This document shows positions 52,639 to 62,494 of a stretch of 64,000 bases of DNA, one piece after another. Source of the DNA: Erythrobacter sp. (GTDB lineage: Bacteria > Pseudomonadota > Alphaproteobacteria > Sphingomonadales > Sphingomonadaceae). Both the position numbers and the translations under genes were made by a program. The notes beneath the pieces are model-generated. The model made no database searches. It was not told the DNA's origin and worked only from the letters and a program-made list of their open reading frames with translations. The stretch's first letter is position 1, and the number at the start of each line of letters is the position of its first letter. The stretch spans positions 4,616-68,615 of the forward strand of contig JAPYPR010000009.1 of the NCBI GenBank assembly GCA_029937545.1, in the 5' to 3' direction.

Positions 52639-53849
52639 AAGGGATCTCCGGTGGAAAGCTTGGTCAGCACCAGTGCCGACAGGGCAGCGCGTTCGCGCAG
52701 GGACGGCACGATCATGAATTCGTCAGGCGAATGGATTGCGCCGCCGCGCACGCCCATAGTGTCGACTACCGGGACGCCGGTGGCGGCGATATTGTTGCCA
52801 TCGCACACGCCGCCGGTGCTCTTCCAGCCGATCTGCTGGCCAAGCTGGGCGCCGCAGTCCTTCACGAGGTCGAACAGGCGCTGCGCTTTCGCATCGACCG
52901 GCTTGGGCGGGCGGGTGACGCCGCCGTGGCGGTGGACGCCGACTTCGTGCTCTCCTTTGATAAGGCGCAGAATCTCATCGAGCTCGCCGTCGAAGCGCTC
53001 CATCGCGTCGGTCGACTTGGGGCGGATATTGAAGCGCAGGATAGCAAGATCGGGGACCACATTGTTCGCCGCACCGCCTTCGATCTTGGCCGGGTTCACG
53101 GTAATGTCCTCGGCCTCGAGCGCCTTGACGCGCAGCACCAGATCGCTCGCCGCGACTATGGCGTTACGCCCGTCCTGCGGATTGCGGCCCGCGTGCGCGC
53201 TTTTGCCGGTAATCGTGATCGAGTAATTGCCCGTGCCGCCGCGCGCATGGGCTAGCGTGCCGTCGGGGAGGGCGGAGGGCTCGTAGGTCAGCGCGGCGTA
53301 TTTCCCGCGCGCCAGTTCCTCGATCAGGCCGCGGCTGGCAAGGCTGCCGGTTTCCTCGTCCGAATTAATCATCACATCGTAGCCGACGCGCGATGCGCTT
53401 TCGGTGGTCTCGAACAGCTTCAGCGCATGGAGGATGACGTCGAGGCCGCCCTTCATGTCGGCGGTGCCGGGGCCGTTGATCGTCTCGTCGTCCAGCCAGC
53501 TGACCTCCTGGAACGGGTGATCGGCAGGGAAGACGGTATCCATATGCCCGGTGAGCACGAAGCGTCGCTCCGCCTCGGGGCGCACCTGCAGGACCAGGTG
53601 CCGGCCATGCGGCTTCTCGAACTCGCGCCCCTCGGCGGAGATTGCGGTGACGGTCGCCGGTTCCACCAGCTCGACCCCGCCGGGAAGCTGGCTGAACGCA
53701 TCGGCAAGCTTGCCCGCCATCGTGGCCAGGCCGTCCAGATTGCCGGTGCCGGTGTTGATTGCCGCCCAGTCCTGCACTTCGCGCAGCATAGTGTCGGCAT
53801 CGACGGCATCAAGGAAGGCGTGCGGGGCTGCGTCCGGTTTCATCGGCAA
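52635..53849 (-). CDS. M20-family metallohydrolase in the ast cluster
   Basis: A 404-residue zinc peptidase/deacylase of the M20 family. Metal-binding and catalytic residues are visible in [13 protein letters not shown] (His, Asp), [10 protein letters not shown] (bridging Asp), NSDEETGS (Glu-Glu) and a late His in [10 protein letters not shown]. The dimerisation domain spans the middle ([17 protein letters not shown]). It is translationally coupled to astA. The AST pathway needs a succinylglutamate desuccinylase, normally AstE of the M14 type; whether this M20 enzyme does that job is an open inference. No signal peptide, so cytosolic. Confidence 0.88.
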   Translation of the reverse strand: MPMKPDAAPHAFLDAVDADTMLREVQDWAAINTGTGNLDGLATMAGKLADAFSQLPGGVELVEPATVTAISAEGREFEKPHGRHLVLQVRPEAERRFVLTGHMDTVFPADHPFQEVSWLDDETINGPGTADMKGGLDVILHALKLFETTESASRVGYDVMINSDEETGSLASRGLIEELARGKYAALTYEPSALPDGTLAHARGGTGNYSITITGKSAHAGRNPQDGRNAIVAASDLVLRVKALEAEDITVNPAKIEGGAANNVVPDLAILRFNIRPKSTDAMERFDGELDEILRLIKGEHEVGVHRHGGVTRPPKPVDAKAQRLFDLVKDCGAQLGQQIGWKSTGGVCDGNNIAATGVPVVDTMGVRGGAIHSPDEFMIVPSLRERAALSALVLTKLSTGDPL

Positions 53850-53984
53850 CCGTCTCTACCCATGACACGCCGCAAGTCCACCCCCACGCCAGCGGCGGCC
53901 TTGCAAAGCGGTAGATGCTTGGTAAGTGGGGCGAACTCCTCCCCGGGTCCGACATTGCCATTCGCATATTCCAAGAGGAGTTCC

Positions 53985-56081
53985 ATGACCGATTATGTGA
54001 CGCGCGCCGGGATCGAGGTCGATCCGCAGCTGGCTACCTTCATCGAAAACGACGTGCTCCAGCCGCTGGGGCGCGATGTCGAGGGGTTCTGGCAGGGGTT
54101 CGCAAAGCTGCTGGGCGAGTTTGTTCCACGCAATGCCGCGCTGCTGGCAAAGCGTGAAGAGCTTCAAGCTAAGATCGACGCGTGGCACACCGAACGCGCA
54201 GGCCAGCCGCACGATGCCGGTGCCTATCGCGCATTGCTGGAGGAGATCGGCTACCTCGTGCCCGAACCGGGCGATTTCACCATCGGCACGGAGAATGTCG
54301 ATCCCGAGATCGCGACGATGGCGGGGCCGCAGCTGGTGGTGCCGATCCTCAATGCGCGTTTTCTGCTGAATGCGGCGAACGCCCGCTGGGGCAGCCTCTA
54401 CGATGCGCTCTACGGCACCGATGCGCTGGATGCGCCGCCGGCGGAGCCCGGGGGGTATGACGAAGAGCGCGGCGCGGCAGTGATCGCGGAAGGGCGGCGG
54501 TATCTCGACGAGATTTTGCCGCTGGAGAGCGGAAACTGGGCGGAGCTTGAAAGTCTCGACGACCTCTCCCTTGCCGATCCGTCGCAGCGCATCGGCGCAA
54601 CCGACAAGGGGCCGCTGTTCCGGCATAACGGATTGCATATCGAAATCGTGGTCGACCCCGATAGCCAGGTTGGCACAACCGACCGGCTGGGCATTGCCGA
54701 CATCAACCTCGAAGCCGCGCTGACTACGATCGCCGATTGCGAGGATTCGGTCGCAGCAGTCGATGCCGAGGACAAGCTGGTCGCCTATCGCAACTGGCTC
54801 GGCATCATGCGCGGCGATCTCGAAGAGAGCTTCGCGAAAGGCGGCAGGACGTTGACCCGGACGCTGGCTGCCGACAAGACCTACACGGACGGCGAAGGCG
54901 GGGAGCATACGCTGCCCGGTCGCAGCCTGATGTTCGTGCGCAATGTCGGGCACCTGATGACCAATCCGGCGATGCGCTGGGACGGCGGCGAAATCCCCGA
55001 AGGCATCATGGACGCCGTCCTCACCAGCGCGATCGGTGCGCATGATGTCGAGGGCCTCGGCAAGTTCGGCAATTCGCGCTGCGGTTCGATCTATATCGTT
55101 AAGCCCAAGATGCACGGGCCGGAGGAATGCGCCTTCACCAACGCTCTGTTCGATGCGGTCGAGGACCTGCTCGGCCTGCCGCGCCACACCATCAAGGTCG
55201 GCGTGATGGACGAAGAACGCCGCACCAGCGCAAACCTTGCCGCCTGTATCCACGCGGTGAAGGACCGAATCGTCTTCATCAACACCGGCTTCCTCGACCG
55301 CACGGGGGACGAAATCCACACCTCGATGCGGGCCGGGCCGATGATGCGCAAGGGCGAGATGAAGAACTCGGCCTGGCTCAAGGCGTATGAGGCGCGCAAT
55401 GTCGGCATCGGCCTAGCGCATGGCCTCGCGGGGCGCGCGCAGATCGGCAAGGGCATGTGGGCTGCGCCCGACCTCATGGGCCAGATGATGATCGAGAAGA
55501 TCGGACATCTGCGCGCGGGCGCCAACACCGCCTGGGTGCCGAGCCCGACTGCCGCGACGCTCCACGCGATCCATTATCACCGAGAGGACGTGTTCGAGAT
55601 CCAGAAGGGTCTCCCCGATGCGGCCAGGCTGGACGAGCTGCTGACGATCCCGCTGGCCGATGGCGTGAACTGGTCCGAAGACGAAATCCGCGAGGAGCTC
55701 GACAACAATTGCCAGGGATTGCTCGGCTACGTGGTGCGCTGGATCGACCAGGGCGTCGGCTGCTCCAAGGTGCCCGACATCGATGACGTCGGCCTGATGG
55801 AGGATCGCGCGACGCTGCGCATCAGCTCGCAGCATATCGCCAACTGGCTGTTGCACGGGGTGATTTCCGAAGATCAGGTCATGGATAGCCTGCGCCGCAT
55901 GGCCGCCAAGGTGGACGAACAAAACGCGGGCGACCCGTTCTACGAACCGCTTCTCGAAAACGAGGACGGCCCGGCCTTCAGCGCGGCAAAGGACCTGATC
56001 TTCAAGGGCGTCGAGCAGCCGAGCGGCTATACCGAACCGCTGTTGCATTCATGGCGGGAGGTGAAAAAGGCTGGAGGCTAG
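53985..56081 (+). CDS. glcB: Malate synthase G
   Basis: A 698-residue glyoxylate-cycle enzyme that condenses glyoxylate with acetyl-CoA to malate. The length is normal for the G isoform. Recognisable parts are [68 protein letters not shown], the KPKMHGPEE active-site region, [17 protein letters not shown] and [23 protein letters not shown] sits 4 nt before ATG 53985. It is divergent from the M20 gene across 135 bp. An isocitrate lyase gene is not in the window. Confidence 0.96.
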   Translation: MTDYVTRAGIEVDPQLATFIENDVLQPLGRDVEGFWQGFAKLLGEFVPRNAALLAKREELQAKIDAWHTERAGQPHDAGAYRALLEEIGYLVPEPGDFTIGTENVDPEIATMAGPQLVVPILNARFLLNAANARWGSLYDALYGTDALDAPPAEPGGYDEERGAAVIAEGRRYLDEILPLESGNWAELESLDDLSLADPSQRIGATDKGPLFRHNGLHIEIVVDPDSQVGTTDRLGIADINLEAALTTIADCEDSVAAVDAEDKLVAYRNWLGIMRGDLEESFAKGGRTLTRTLAADKTYTDGEGGEHTLPGRSLMFVRNVGHLMTNPAMRWDGGEIPEGIMDAVLTSAIGAHDVEGLGKFGNSRCGSIYIVKPKMHGPEECAFTNALFDAVEDLLGLPRHTIKVGVMDEERRTSANLAACIHAVKDRIVFINTGFLDRTGDEIHTSMRAGPMMRKGEMKNSAWLKAYEARNVGIGLAHGLAGRAQIGKGMWAAPDLMGQMMIEKIGHLRAGANTAWVPSPTAATLHAIHYHREDVFEIQKGLPDAARLDELLTIPLADGVNWSEDEIREELDNNCQGLLGYVVRWIDQGVGCSKVPDIDDVGLMEDRATLRISSQHIANWLLHGVISEDQVMDSLRRMAAKVDEQNAGDPFYEPLLENEDGPAFSAAKDLIFKGVEQPSGYTEPLLHSWREVKKAGG

Positions 56082-56163
56082 AGAGGCAATGCCCCGTGGC
56101 CGGGTTGGCTGAAAGTCTGATTTTGGGTGGGAAACGGACGGTGAAACGACTAGCTTGGATAAC

Positions 56164-56625
56164 ATGAGAAGGACCTGGGTCGTCATTCTGTTTTCGCTTG
56201 GTGTGTTCACATCGCCAGCTACAGCGTCAGATCTCGAAGGGCCGGCCAGATTCTGCGGCTATTCTCCGATTATCGATTTGAGGCCCGGCGAAAAGATTAC
56301 GACACTCCAAGGAGGCATCCACGGCGGTAGTTTCCAGTGGGACGGTGATTTCGGTTCCATGGTTGTCCGGGGCATCGGTTGGGCAACCCGTCCTAAGGGG
56401 CAGTTAGTGGTGCACCCATCTGAAGGCCGACCAGGACAATTTGCTCAACAAAAACGAGATGGAAAATTCGTCATAGCAATTTGGAACGGTCGGCAAGGAG
56501 CTGCCTATTTCGAATCCCCCGCTCGCTTCAGTGACGAACAACGTGCAGCAATAGGAAGAGTTCGCTTGTTTCAAGAAGGGGAGGACCCTTCGGATTGCGA
56601 TCTGCGAACGGTGTTTGCTTGGTAG
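56164..56625 (+). CDS. Hypothetical secreted protein
   Basis: A 153-residue protein with a signal peptide (RRTWVVILFSLGVFTSPATAS) and a small mature domain rich in Gly and aromatic residues: FCGYSPIIDLRPGEKIT, GIHGGSFQWDGDFGSMVVRG and a C-terminal DCDLRTVFAW. Two Cys may form a disulfide. Codon choice is visibly less GC-biased than in the neighbours (for example caa, aga, aat), so recent acquisition or weak selection is possible. There is only a poor ribosome-binding site; TTG 56155 is an alternative start. I recognise no family. Confidence 0.6.
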   Translation: MRRTWVVILFSLGVFTSPATASDLEGPARFCGYSPIIDLRPGEKITTLQGGIHGGSFQWDGDFGSMVVRGIGWATRPKGQLVVHPSEGRPGQFAQQKRDGKFVIAIWNGRQGAAYFESPARFSDEQRAAIGRVRLFQEGEDPSDCDLRTVFAW

Positions 56626-56671
56626 TTTGACTCATCATCGCTGGCTTATGCGAGCGTCCGCAAAGGCGTCG

Positions 56672-57502
56672 TTAGCCGCCATTCCCCAACACTCGCGTCA
56701 GCCGCACGAACTCCTCCACCGTCACCGTTTCCGCGCGCCTTTGCGGGTCCATGCCGATGCTTTCCAGCGCCTCGACCGCGCCGGGGACGCTTTTCAAGCT
56801 CTGGCGGAGCATCTTGCGGCGCTGGCCGAAGGCGGCTTCGGTGAGACGTTCGAGCAGGCGGGCGCTGATGCCCTCGGGCATGGCGGCGGGCTCGACATGG
56901 ACGACGGCGCTCATCACCTTGGGTGGCGGGGTGAAGGCGCTGCGGTGGACCTTCATCGCCAGCTTCGCGCTCGCGCGCCACTGGGCGAGCACCGCCAGCC
57001 GCCCGTAGGCCGAGCCGCCAGCTTGCGCGACGATGCGCTGGGCGACTTCCTGCTGGAACATCAGCGTGAGGCTGGTCCATAGCGGCGGCCACTCCTGACC
57101 TCCCAGCCAGCGGACGAACAAGGCGGTGCCGACATTATAGGGCAGGTTGGACAGCACGGCGAAAGGCTCTCCGCCCATCAGCTCGGCATGGTCGATCTTG
57201 AGCGCATCGCCCTGTACGACGGTGAGCTGGCCGGGAAAGGCCTCCCCCAGTTCGGCGAGCGGGGGGAGGCACCGCGTGTCCATCTCGATCGCGGTGACGC
57301 GGGCGCCGGCGCGCAAGAGCGCACGGGTCAGCCCGCCCGGGCCGGGCCCGATTTCAAGCACCTGCCTGCCTGCGAGATCGCCGGGGATCGCGGCGATGCG
57401 GTCGAGCAATTGCTCGTCGAAAAGGAAGTTTTGCCCCAAGGCTTTCGATGCGCGGAGGCCATGGCCCGCGATGACTTCGCGCAAAGGAGGGAGGTCAGCC
57501 AT
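56672..57502 (-). CDS. rsmA: 16S rRNA (adenine1518-N6/adenine1519-N6) dimethyltransferase
   Basis: A 276-residue KsgA/RsmA methyltransferase that dimethylates two adenines in the 16S rRNA 3' hairpin, a late ribosome-assembly checkpoint. Motifs are KALGQNFLFDEQLLDRIA, SAM-binding VLEIGPGPGGLTRALL, acidic AIEMDTRCL, catalytic SNLPYNVG and FQQEVAQRIVA. ATG 57502 is used; it overlaps the pdxA end by 8 bp. Last gene of the lptD-surA-pdxA-rsmA cluster, as in many proteobacteria. Confidence 0.95.
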   Translation of the reverse strand: MADLPPLREVIAGHGLRASKALGQNFLFDEQLLDRIAAIPGDLAGRQVLEIGPGPGGLTRALLRAGARVTAIEMDTRCLPPLAELGEAFPGQLTVVQGDALKIDHAELMGGEPFAVLSNLPYNVGTALFVRWLGGQEWPPLWTSLTLMFQQEVAQRIVAQAGGSAYGRLAVLAQWRASAKLAMKVHRSAFTPPPKVMSAVVHVEPAAMPEGISARLLERLTEAAFGQRRKMLRQSLKSVPGAVEALESIGMDPQRRAETVTVEEFVRLTRVLGNGG

Positions 57503-58499
57503 GGTTGGCCCGCCGCGCCGCCATCTCACCTGCCATCCTGAGCGCGGCGATCATCGCTCCGGAATCGGCCACGCCTTTGCCTGCGATGTCGAAAGCGGTG
57601 CCGTGATCGGGGCTGGTGCGCACGATGGGCAAGCCGAGGGTCACGTTCACACCCTCGTCGAAATCCAGCGCCTTCAGCGGCACCAGCGCTTGGTCGTGAT
57701 ACATCGCCAAAGCGGCGTCGTAAGTCTGCCGCGCGCGGGGCGTGAACAGCGCATCTGCGGGGTGGGGGCCGGTGACGGCGAGCCCTTCTGCCTGCAATGC
57801 CTCGATCGCCGGAGTGATGATGCGAGCTTCCTCATCACCGAACCTGCCGCCTTCGCCCGCATGCGGATTGAGCCCGCAAACGGCGAGCCGCGGCGCGTCG
57901 ATGCCGAAGTCGCGCCGCAACGCGCGGGCAACGATGCGCGCGCGATGCTCGATCAACCCTTGCGAAAGCCGGCCCGGCACCTCGGACAGCGCACAATGGA
58001 CCGTGAGCGGGACGGCGCGAAGGCTCGGCCCGGCGAGCATCATCACTGCATCTTCCTGCTCCAGGCCGCAGACATCGGCGAAAAATTCGGTCTGCCCCGG
58101 ATATTCGAAGCCGACCTGCGCCAGCTGCGCTTTGGCGATCGGAGCCGTAACGACTGCCGAAGCTGTCCCGAGCAGGGCGCAGCGTGTCGCTTCGGCCAGG
58201 GAATGCAATGCCAGCGCGGCACCCGCAGGATCGGGCCGCCCCGCCGTGTAAGCGCCGTCTTCCGCGCCAAGAACGGGGAGTGCGTCTGCGAAAACATGTT
58301 CGGCCTGAGATGGACTACCAACTCGCTCGACCGACATGGCCAGTCCGCGCGCCTTTGCCGCCGCTTCGAGCACGCCCGCACCGCCGACCACGAAAAAGGG
58401 CGCGAGGCCGTATTCACGGCGCCGCGCCCAGCTTTCCGCGATGATCTCGGGCCCGATCCCCGCCGGATCGCCAATCGATACGGCGAGCGGGGCAGTCAT
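57495..58499 (-). CDS. pdxA: 4-hydroxythreonine-4-phosphate dehydrogenase
   Basis: A 334-residue NAD-dependent enzyme of pyridoxal phosphate biosynthesis. The opening LAVSIGDPAGIGPEII, the CGLNPHAGEGGRFG motif, the metal-binding His in TGPHPADALF and the YHDQALVPLKALDFDEGVNVTLGLP signature are intact. It starts 5 bp after the surA-type stop. Its place between surA and rsmA is the classic arrangement. Confidence 0.96.
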   Translation of the reverse strand: MTAPLAVSIGDPAGIGPEIIAESWARRREYGLAPFFVVGGAGVLEAAAKARGLAMSVERVGSPSQAEHVFADALPVLGAEDGAYTAGRPDPAGAALALHSLAEATRCALLGTASAVVTAPIAKAQLAQVGFEYPGQTEFFADVCGLEQEDAVMMLAGPSLRAVPLTVHCALSEVPGRLSQGLIEHRARIVARALRRDFGIDAPRLAVCGLNPHAGEGGRFGDEEARIITPAIEALQAEGLAVTGPHPADALFTPRARQTYDAALAMYHDQALVPLKALDFDEGVNVTLGLPIVRTSPDHGTAFDIAGKGVADSGAMIAALRMAGEMAARRANHG

Positions 58500-58504
58500 C
58501 GTCG

Positions 58505-59848
58505 TCAGTTGTACTCGATATAGGCGTCGTTGCGCAGGTCGCGCAGGTAGCGCTGCGCACGGCGCTGGATGCGCTCTTCTTCGAGCTGGCCCATCAACGT
58601 TTCGAAGTCCGGGCCGCTCGCGGCCTGCGGATCATCGCGGCCGCACAGCATCAGCACGCGCACGCCTTCCTCGAAAGATCCGAAGGGCGGCGTGATCTGG
58701 CCCAGCTGCAAGTTCAGCACGAGCTGCTGAAGCTGTTCGGGCAGGGCGCGCGCGGCGATCTCGTCATTCGTGACCACGGTCGCGCCGAGGGCCGACGCAC
58801 CGGCTTCCGCATCACCGCACCCGCGCAGCTGCTGCACACCGGCAAGGAAACTTTCGAGCCGGGGTGTGCGCTCCGCTTCCGGCACGCCGGTGAAATCGAG
58901 CGCGATCTGCTTCAGCGAGAGAACGGCGTCACGCGGGTCGGCCGTCAGCACCTGCCGCTTGTCGATGAGCAGTCCGATCCAGTAGCCGCCGGGAATTTCC
59001 AACGGGCCGACCAGTTGGCCGGGGCTCATTTCGCCGACCACGGTCTCGATCTGCGGATTCTTGAGCTGGGGCAGGGCGATCCAGCCCAGGTCGCCGCCGA
59101 CGGCCGCGGTCGAGGCCTGCGAGAACTGGCGGGCGTAGGCGACGAAACTGCCACCCTGGCGTAGCTGATCGACGATCTGCTGGGCATTGCCCCGCACCTG
59201 CGCCGCGGTTTCGGGCGTCGCTTGGAGGAAAATTTCGCCGAGGCGATATTCGTCCGTGCCGCGATTGGCCTCAAGCCGCTGGATAAGGTCGTTCACCTCG
59301 TCGGCCGATACGTTCACGAAGGGCGCGAACTTGCGTCGTAGCAAACGGCTCCAGGCAAGCTCCCCGTGGATCTGGCGCTTGAGCGACTGCGGCGAGGAGC
59401 CGATGCTGCGCAGATATTCGGCCATAGCGCTTTCGTCCTGGCCGAAGTTCTGGGCAGCGACGCGGGCATAGCTCTGGTCGATCTCGGCCTGCGGGATCGT
59501 GATTTCCTGCGTTTCGGCCGCCTGGATCTGCAGCGTTTCGTCGATGAGGTTGCGCAGGACCTGCATCTTGACGCGCTCGAGTTCTTCGGGGCTGATCTCA
59601 CGCTCGTTCGCCGCGATCAGCAGCGCGGCGCGCTGGTCGACATCGGTACCGGTGATGACGAAGCCATTCACCACCGCAGTCGCCTTGCGGACGTTCGGAT
59701 CGGAATTGCCGAGAATGCTTACATCGGTCGGCAGGCCGAGGGGATTGGCCGTTTCCGCTGTTGCCTGCGCCGACACGGCAATCGGCGACAGCGCCAAACC
59801 TGCTACGGCAGCGAGAGAGAGAAACTTGGAAATGCGGTTTACGCTCAC
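58505..59848 (-). CDS. surA: SurA-like periplasmic peptidyl-prolyl isomerase/chaperone
   Basis: A 447-residue periplasmic chaperone for outer-membrane proteins such as its neighbour LptD. A signal peptide (FLSLAAVAGLALSPIAVSAQ) is followed by the N-terminal chaperone domain (KATAVVNGFVITGTDVDQRA, then MQVLRNLIDETLQIQAA). One clear parvulin domain follows (RLGEIFLQATPE, GGDLGWIALPQL, GPLEIPGGYWIGLLIDKR) and then a C-terminal region (QRYLRDLRNDAYIEYN). GTG 59848 is chosen as it directly precedes the signal peptide; the frame stays open far upstream only by chance, through lptD sequence. Order after lptD confirms the identity. Confidence 0.92.
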   Translation of the reverse strand: MSVNRISKFLSLAAVAGLALSPIAVSAQATAETANPLGLPTDVSILGNSDPNVRKATAVVNGFVITGTDVDQRAALLIAANEREISPEELERVKMQVLRNLIDETLQIQAAETQEITIPQAEIDQSYARVAAQNFGQDESAMAEYLRSIGSSPQSLKRQIHGELAWSRLLRRKFAPFVNVSADEVNDLIQRLEANRGTDEYRLGEIFLQATPETAAQVRGNAQQIVDQLRQGGSFVAYARQFSQASTAAVGGDLGWIALPQLKNPQIETVVGEMSPGQLVGPLEIPGGYWIGLLIDKRQVLTADPRDAVLSLKQIALDFTGVPEAERTPRLESFLAGVQQLRGCGDAEAGASALGATVVTNDEIAARALPEQLQQLVLNLQLGQITPPFGSFEEGVRVLMLCGRDDPQAASGPDFETLMGQLEEERIQRRAQRYLRDLRNDAYIEYN

Positions 59849-60003
59849 GTGTGATACCCAATTGCGGCACCGTTGCGGTACCAGTCCATTACGGGGCCGT
59901 GCCGCATGGCGGCTTAACCCAAGCTGATTGCCGTAAAACACCTGCCCCGTTCGTCTTGCCCGCGCGGATAGCCTGTTCAACGTCGTCTGCCAACGGGTGC
60001 GAC

Positions 60004-62394
60004 TTAGCGAAAACCCAGATTCTTGAGGCTGAAGAATAGCTGGAAGGTGTCGCCGCGTCGCGCATCGCCCGAGGTTACGTAGTCGCGCCGCCAGGTCACT
60101 CCCATTTCGAGACAGTCGTCGGAATATGCGACGCCGAGGCGGGTGCGGATCGGCTCGAACCCGTCCGAGCTCAAAGTCGGGTCTTCCTCGCGATTCGTCA
60201 GGTTGAATACGCCGGAGCCGAACACGGACCAGTAATTGGCGAAAGTGACGCGCACCGCGCCCCGCAATTCCTCTCGGTCCTGCAAATCTTCCACGGCGAT
60301 AATGTCGCGGTTGAGGCGCACATAACCAAGCTCGGCATAGGTTCGGCGCGAGCCCACCGTCGCGTCGATCTCGTTGCGGCGGACGGCGAAATTGTCCTTG
60401 TCCAGCCGGAAGCGGTGGGTGAACTTCACGAAATTGCGATAGCGGACTTCCGTGCGGCCCACGAAATCGGAGAAGCGCTCGGACAGGCCGGTGCCGTCGG
60501 GAAGGATGTCGGCATCCTCGTCGAGCCGGTAGGACTGGCCGAGAGTCGATTTCAACTCCCAGTCGGGCATGCGCAACTGCCAATCGAACCCGTAGGTGAC
60601 TCGTGCACCGTCCTCGATGCGGTCGTATCCGGGAAAGCGATTGAGCGCGAAGAGATTGGAATCCTCCAGATCGATTGCGCGCGCATCCTCGTTCGGAATG
60701 GCGAGGTTCTTGATCGGTGGCGTTGCGACCAGTTGCACGCGCGGCGTCAGTACCTGCTCGCCGCCGAACAGCTGGCCGACCAGCGGCCATTGCACGTCCA
60801 CCGCGCCCAGCGCCACGCCGCGCGCCTCCCAGCCGGGATTGCCGCGATAGAGTGCGGTGTCGGTGAGGAAGTTCTCGTCCGAATGGTAGATGTCGCCGCG
60901 CACCATGCCGGTCAAGGTGACGACCTGACCCATGCCGGTGACCGTAGCGAGTTCCCATTGCGCGCGGGCGAAGGCGCGCTGCGTATCCTGCCCGACGTCG
61001 CGCATGATCGCGAGCGTGTTGGCCTGCAGTTCCAGCTTGCCGCCCAGCAGCGGGTCGTCCAGCCGTTTGCGGAAATCCATCACCGGCAGCGCCACCGGAA
61101 TCTCGCCCTGCAGCTGGTTCAGGCGCAGCGTCTGCGTGGCCCAGCCGGCAAGCGAGAAATAGGTGGAGTCGCTGATGCGCTCGAGATTGACGGTCGAGCG
61201 CAGGCGGTCGTCGCGGCTGATGTCGTAACGGCGCAGGAAGGTGCGGTCGCTGGCGCGGCGGATGGAGCCGGTCACGCTCCATTCCGGGCTCAGCTGGAAC
61301 CTGCCGTTGGCAAAGACATAACCGCGAAAGTCGCTGTCGCCGGTCGTCTCGAGGCCGGTGAAATCGGAGATCCTGCGGCTCTTCGTCGCATAGCCGGTGA
61401 TCTGGTAAGCGCCCTTTTCCGTCAGGTGGCGCCACTGGCCCGCAAGCATCGGCGGCGCGTCGGTATAGACGAAGCCGGTGAGCGTCAGGTCCTTGTTGTC
61501 GGCAAGGCGGATATAATAGCTGCCCGATACCTCGACACCGTTGCTTTCGGAAAAGCGCAGGTCGGGGACCAGCACGCCCGATACCGCGCCGCCATCGGTC
61601 CGCACCGCAAGCCCCGGCAGCGGCAGGATGCGCGCGCCGAACAGTTCGAGATAGGCCCCGGTGAACCGCACTCGCTGCTCGTCGGGATCGTAGACGACGC
61701 GCTCTGCCGTAATGCGCCAACTCGGATCCTTGGGACAACCTTCGCTAGTGATCACAGCGCAACCCGAATAGGCGGCCTGTTCCAGCGCGATGGTGCCGTC
61801 GCTCTCGCGCAGGCCGCGGTTCGCCGCGAGCCGCCCGCCCTGGCGCAGTGCAAGCAGCAGGTTCTCCATCGCGCCTGCTTCGAACTCGTTGGTCAGCTCG
61901 ACCCGTTCGGAGAACAGCTGGTTGCCGTTCTCGTCGACGAAGCGCACGCGGCCCTCCGCCAGGATAACGCCTGTGCGCCTGTTCCAGCTTACCGAATCGG
62001 CGCGCAGCGACCGGTCGCCGCTGCGCAGTACGACATTGCCGCTGGCAGTGACGAGGTCGGCATCCGAATCGTAGCTGAGGATGTCTGACTCGAAGTCGAT
62101 TTCGCGGTCACCTGCAGCGTTCAGACCATCGTCACCGGTCGGCTGAGGCGGCGGACCGACTTCGGGAAACGGGTCCTGAAGGCTGGGCGGCTCCTCAGGC
62201 TCGGCGGCCGTCGAAACGGAAGGCGCGTCGGGTTGCGGATCGCCGGGGTCGCCTTGCGGGTCTCCGACCGATCCGACATCGTCGCCTACCTGCTGCGCGG
62301 CGAGCGGTGTCGCCAGCGCAAGCGTTGTCGCCACGCCCAGTGTGCGCAGTGCCAGCCGGCTGGCTTCGATAGCTGTCTCGGCGGGCAGGGCCAT
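60004..62394 (-). CDS. lptD: LPS-assembly protein LptD
   Basis: A 796-residue outer-membrane beta-barrel that inserts lipopolysaccharide into the outer leaflet. A signal peptide (LALRTLGVATTLALATPLAAQQ) is followed by a Pro/Asp-rich linker, the OstA-type beta-jellyroll (DILSYDSDADLVTASGNVVLRSGDRSLRADSV) and the LptD barrel domain ending FFSLKNLGFR. Cys residues include AYSGCAVITSEGCP, near the usual disulfide position. ATG 62394 is used. It is separated from surA by 155 bp of sequence in which I see no gene, and it is divergent from pepA over 100 bp, which must hold both promoters. Confidence 0.95.
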   Translation of the reverse strand: MALPAETAIEASRLALRTLGVATTLALATPLAAQQVGDDVGSVGDPQGDPGDPQPDAPSVSTAAEPEEPPSLQDPFPEVGPPPQPTGDDGLNAAGDREIDFESDILSYDSDADLVTASGNVVLRSGDRSLRADSVSWNRRTGVILAEGRVRFVDENGNQLFSERVELTNEFEAGAMENLLLALRQGGRLAANRGLRESDGTIALEQAAYSGCAVITSEGCPKDPSWRITAERVVYDPDEQRVRFTGAYLELFGARILPLPGLAVRTDGGAVSGVLVPDLRFSESNGVEVSGSYYIRLADNKDLTLTGFVYTDAPPMLAGQWRHLTEKGAYQITGYATKSRRISDFTGLETTGDSDFRGYVFANGRFQLSPEWSVTGSIRRASDRTFLRRYDISRDDRLRSTVNLERISDSTYFSLAGWATQTLRLNQLQGEIPVALPVMDFRKRLDDPLLGGKLELQANTLAIMRDVGQDTQRAFARAQWELATVTGMGQVVTLTGMVRGDIYHSDENFLTDTALYRGNPGWEARGVALGAVDVQWPLVGQLFGGEQVLTPRVQLVATPPIKNLAIPNEDARAIDLEDSNLFALNRFPGYDRIEDGARVTYGFDWQLRMPDWELKSTLGQSYRLDEDADILPDGTGLSERFSDFVGRTEVRYRNFVKFTHRFRLDKDNFAVRRNEIDATVGSRRTYAELGYVRLNRDIIAVEDLQDREELRGAVRVTFANYWSVFGSGVFNLTNREEDPTLSSDGFEPIRTRLGVAYSDDCLEMGVTWRRDYVTSGDARRGDTFQLFFSLKNLGFR

Positions 62395-62494
62395 GCCTTG
62401 CCTATCGCACCGCCCACGCCTAATCGCAATCGCCATCCTATGGGGCGAGCCGGAATGCGCTTCGCACCCGTCAGTCATATCTTTGGGAGAGCCC

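Noticed and set aside
58505-61738. A 1077-codon frame apparently joining surA to upstream sequence
   Set aside because: The part beyond 59848 is out-of-frame reading through lptD; the signal peptide of SurA marks the true start.
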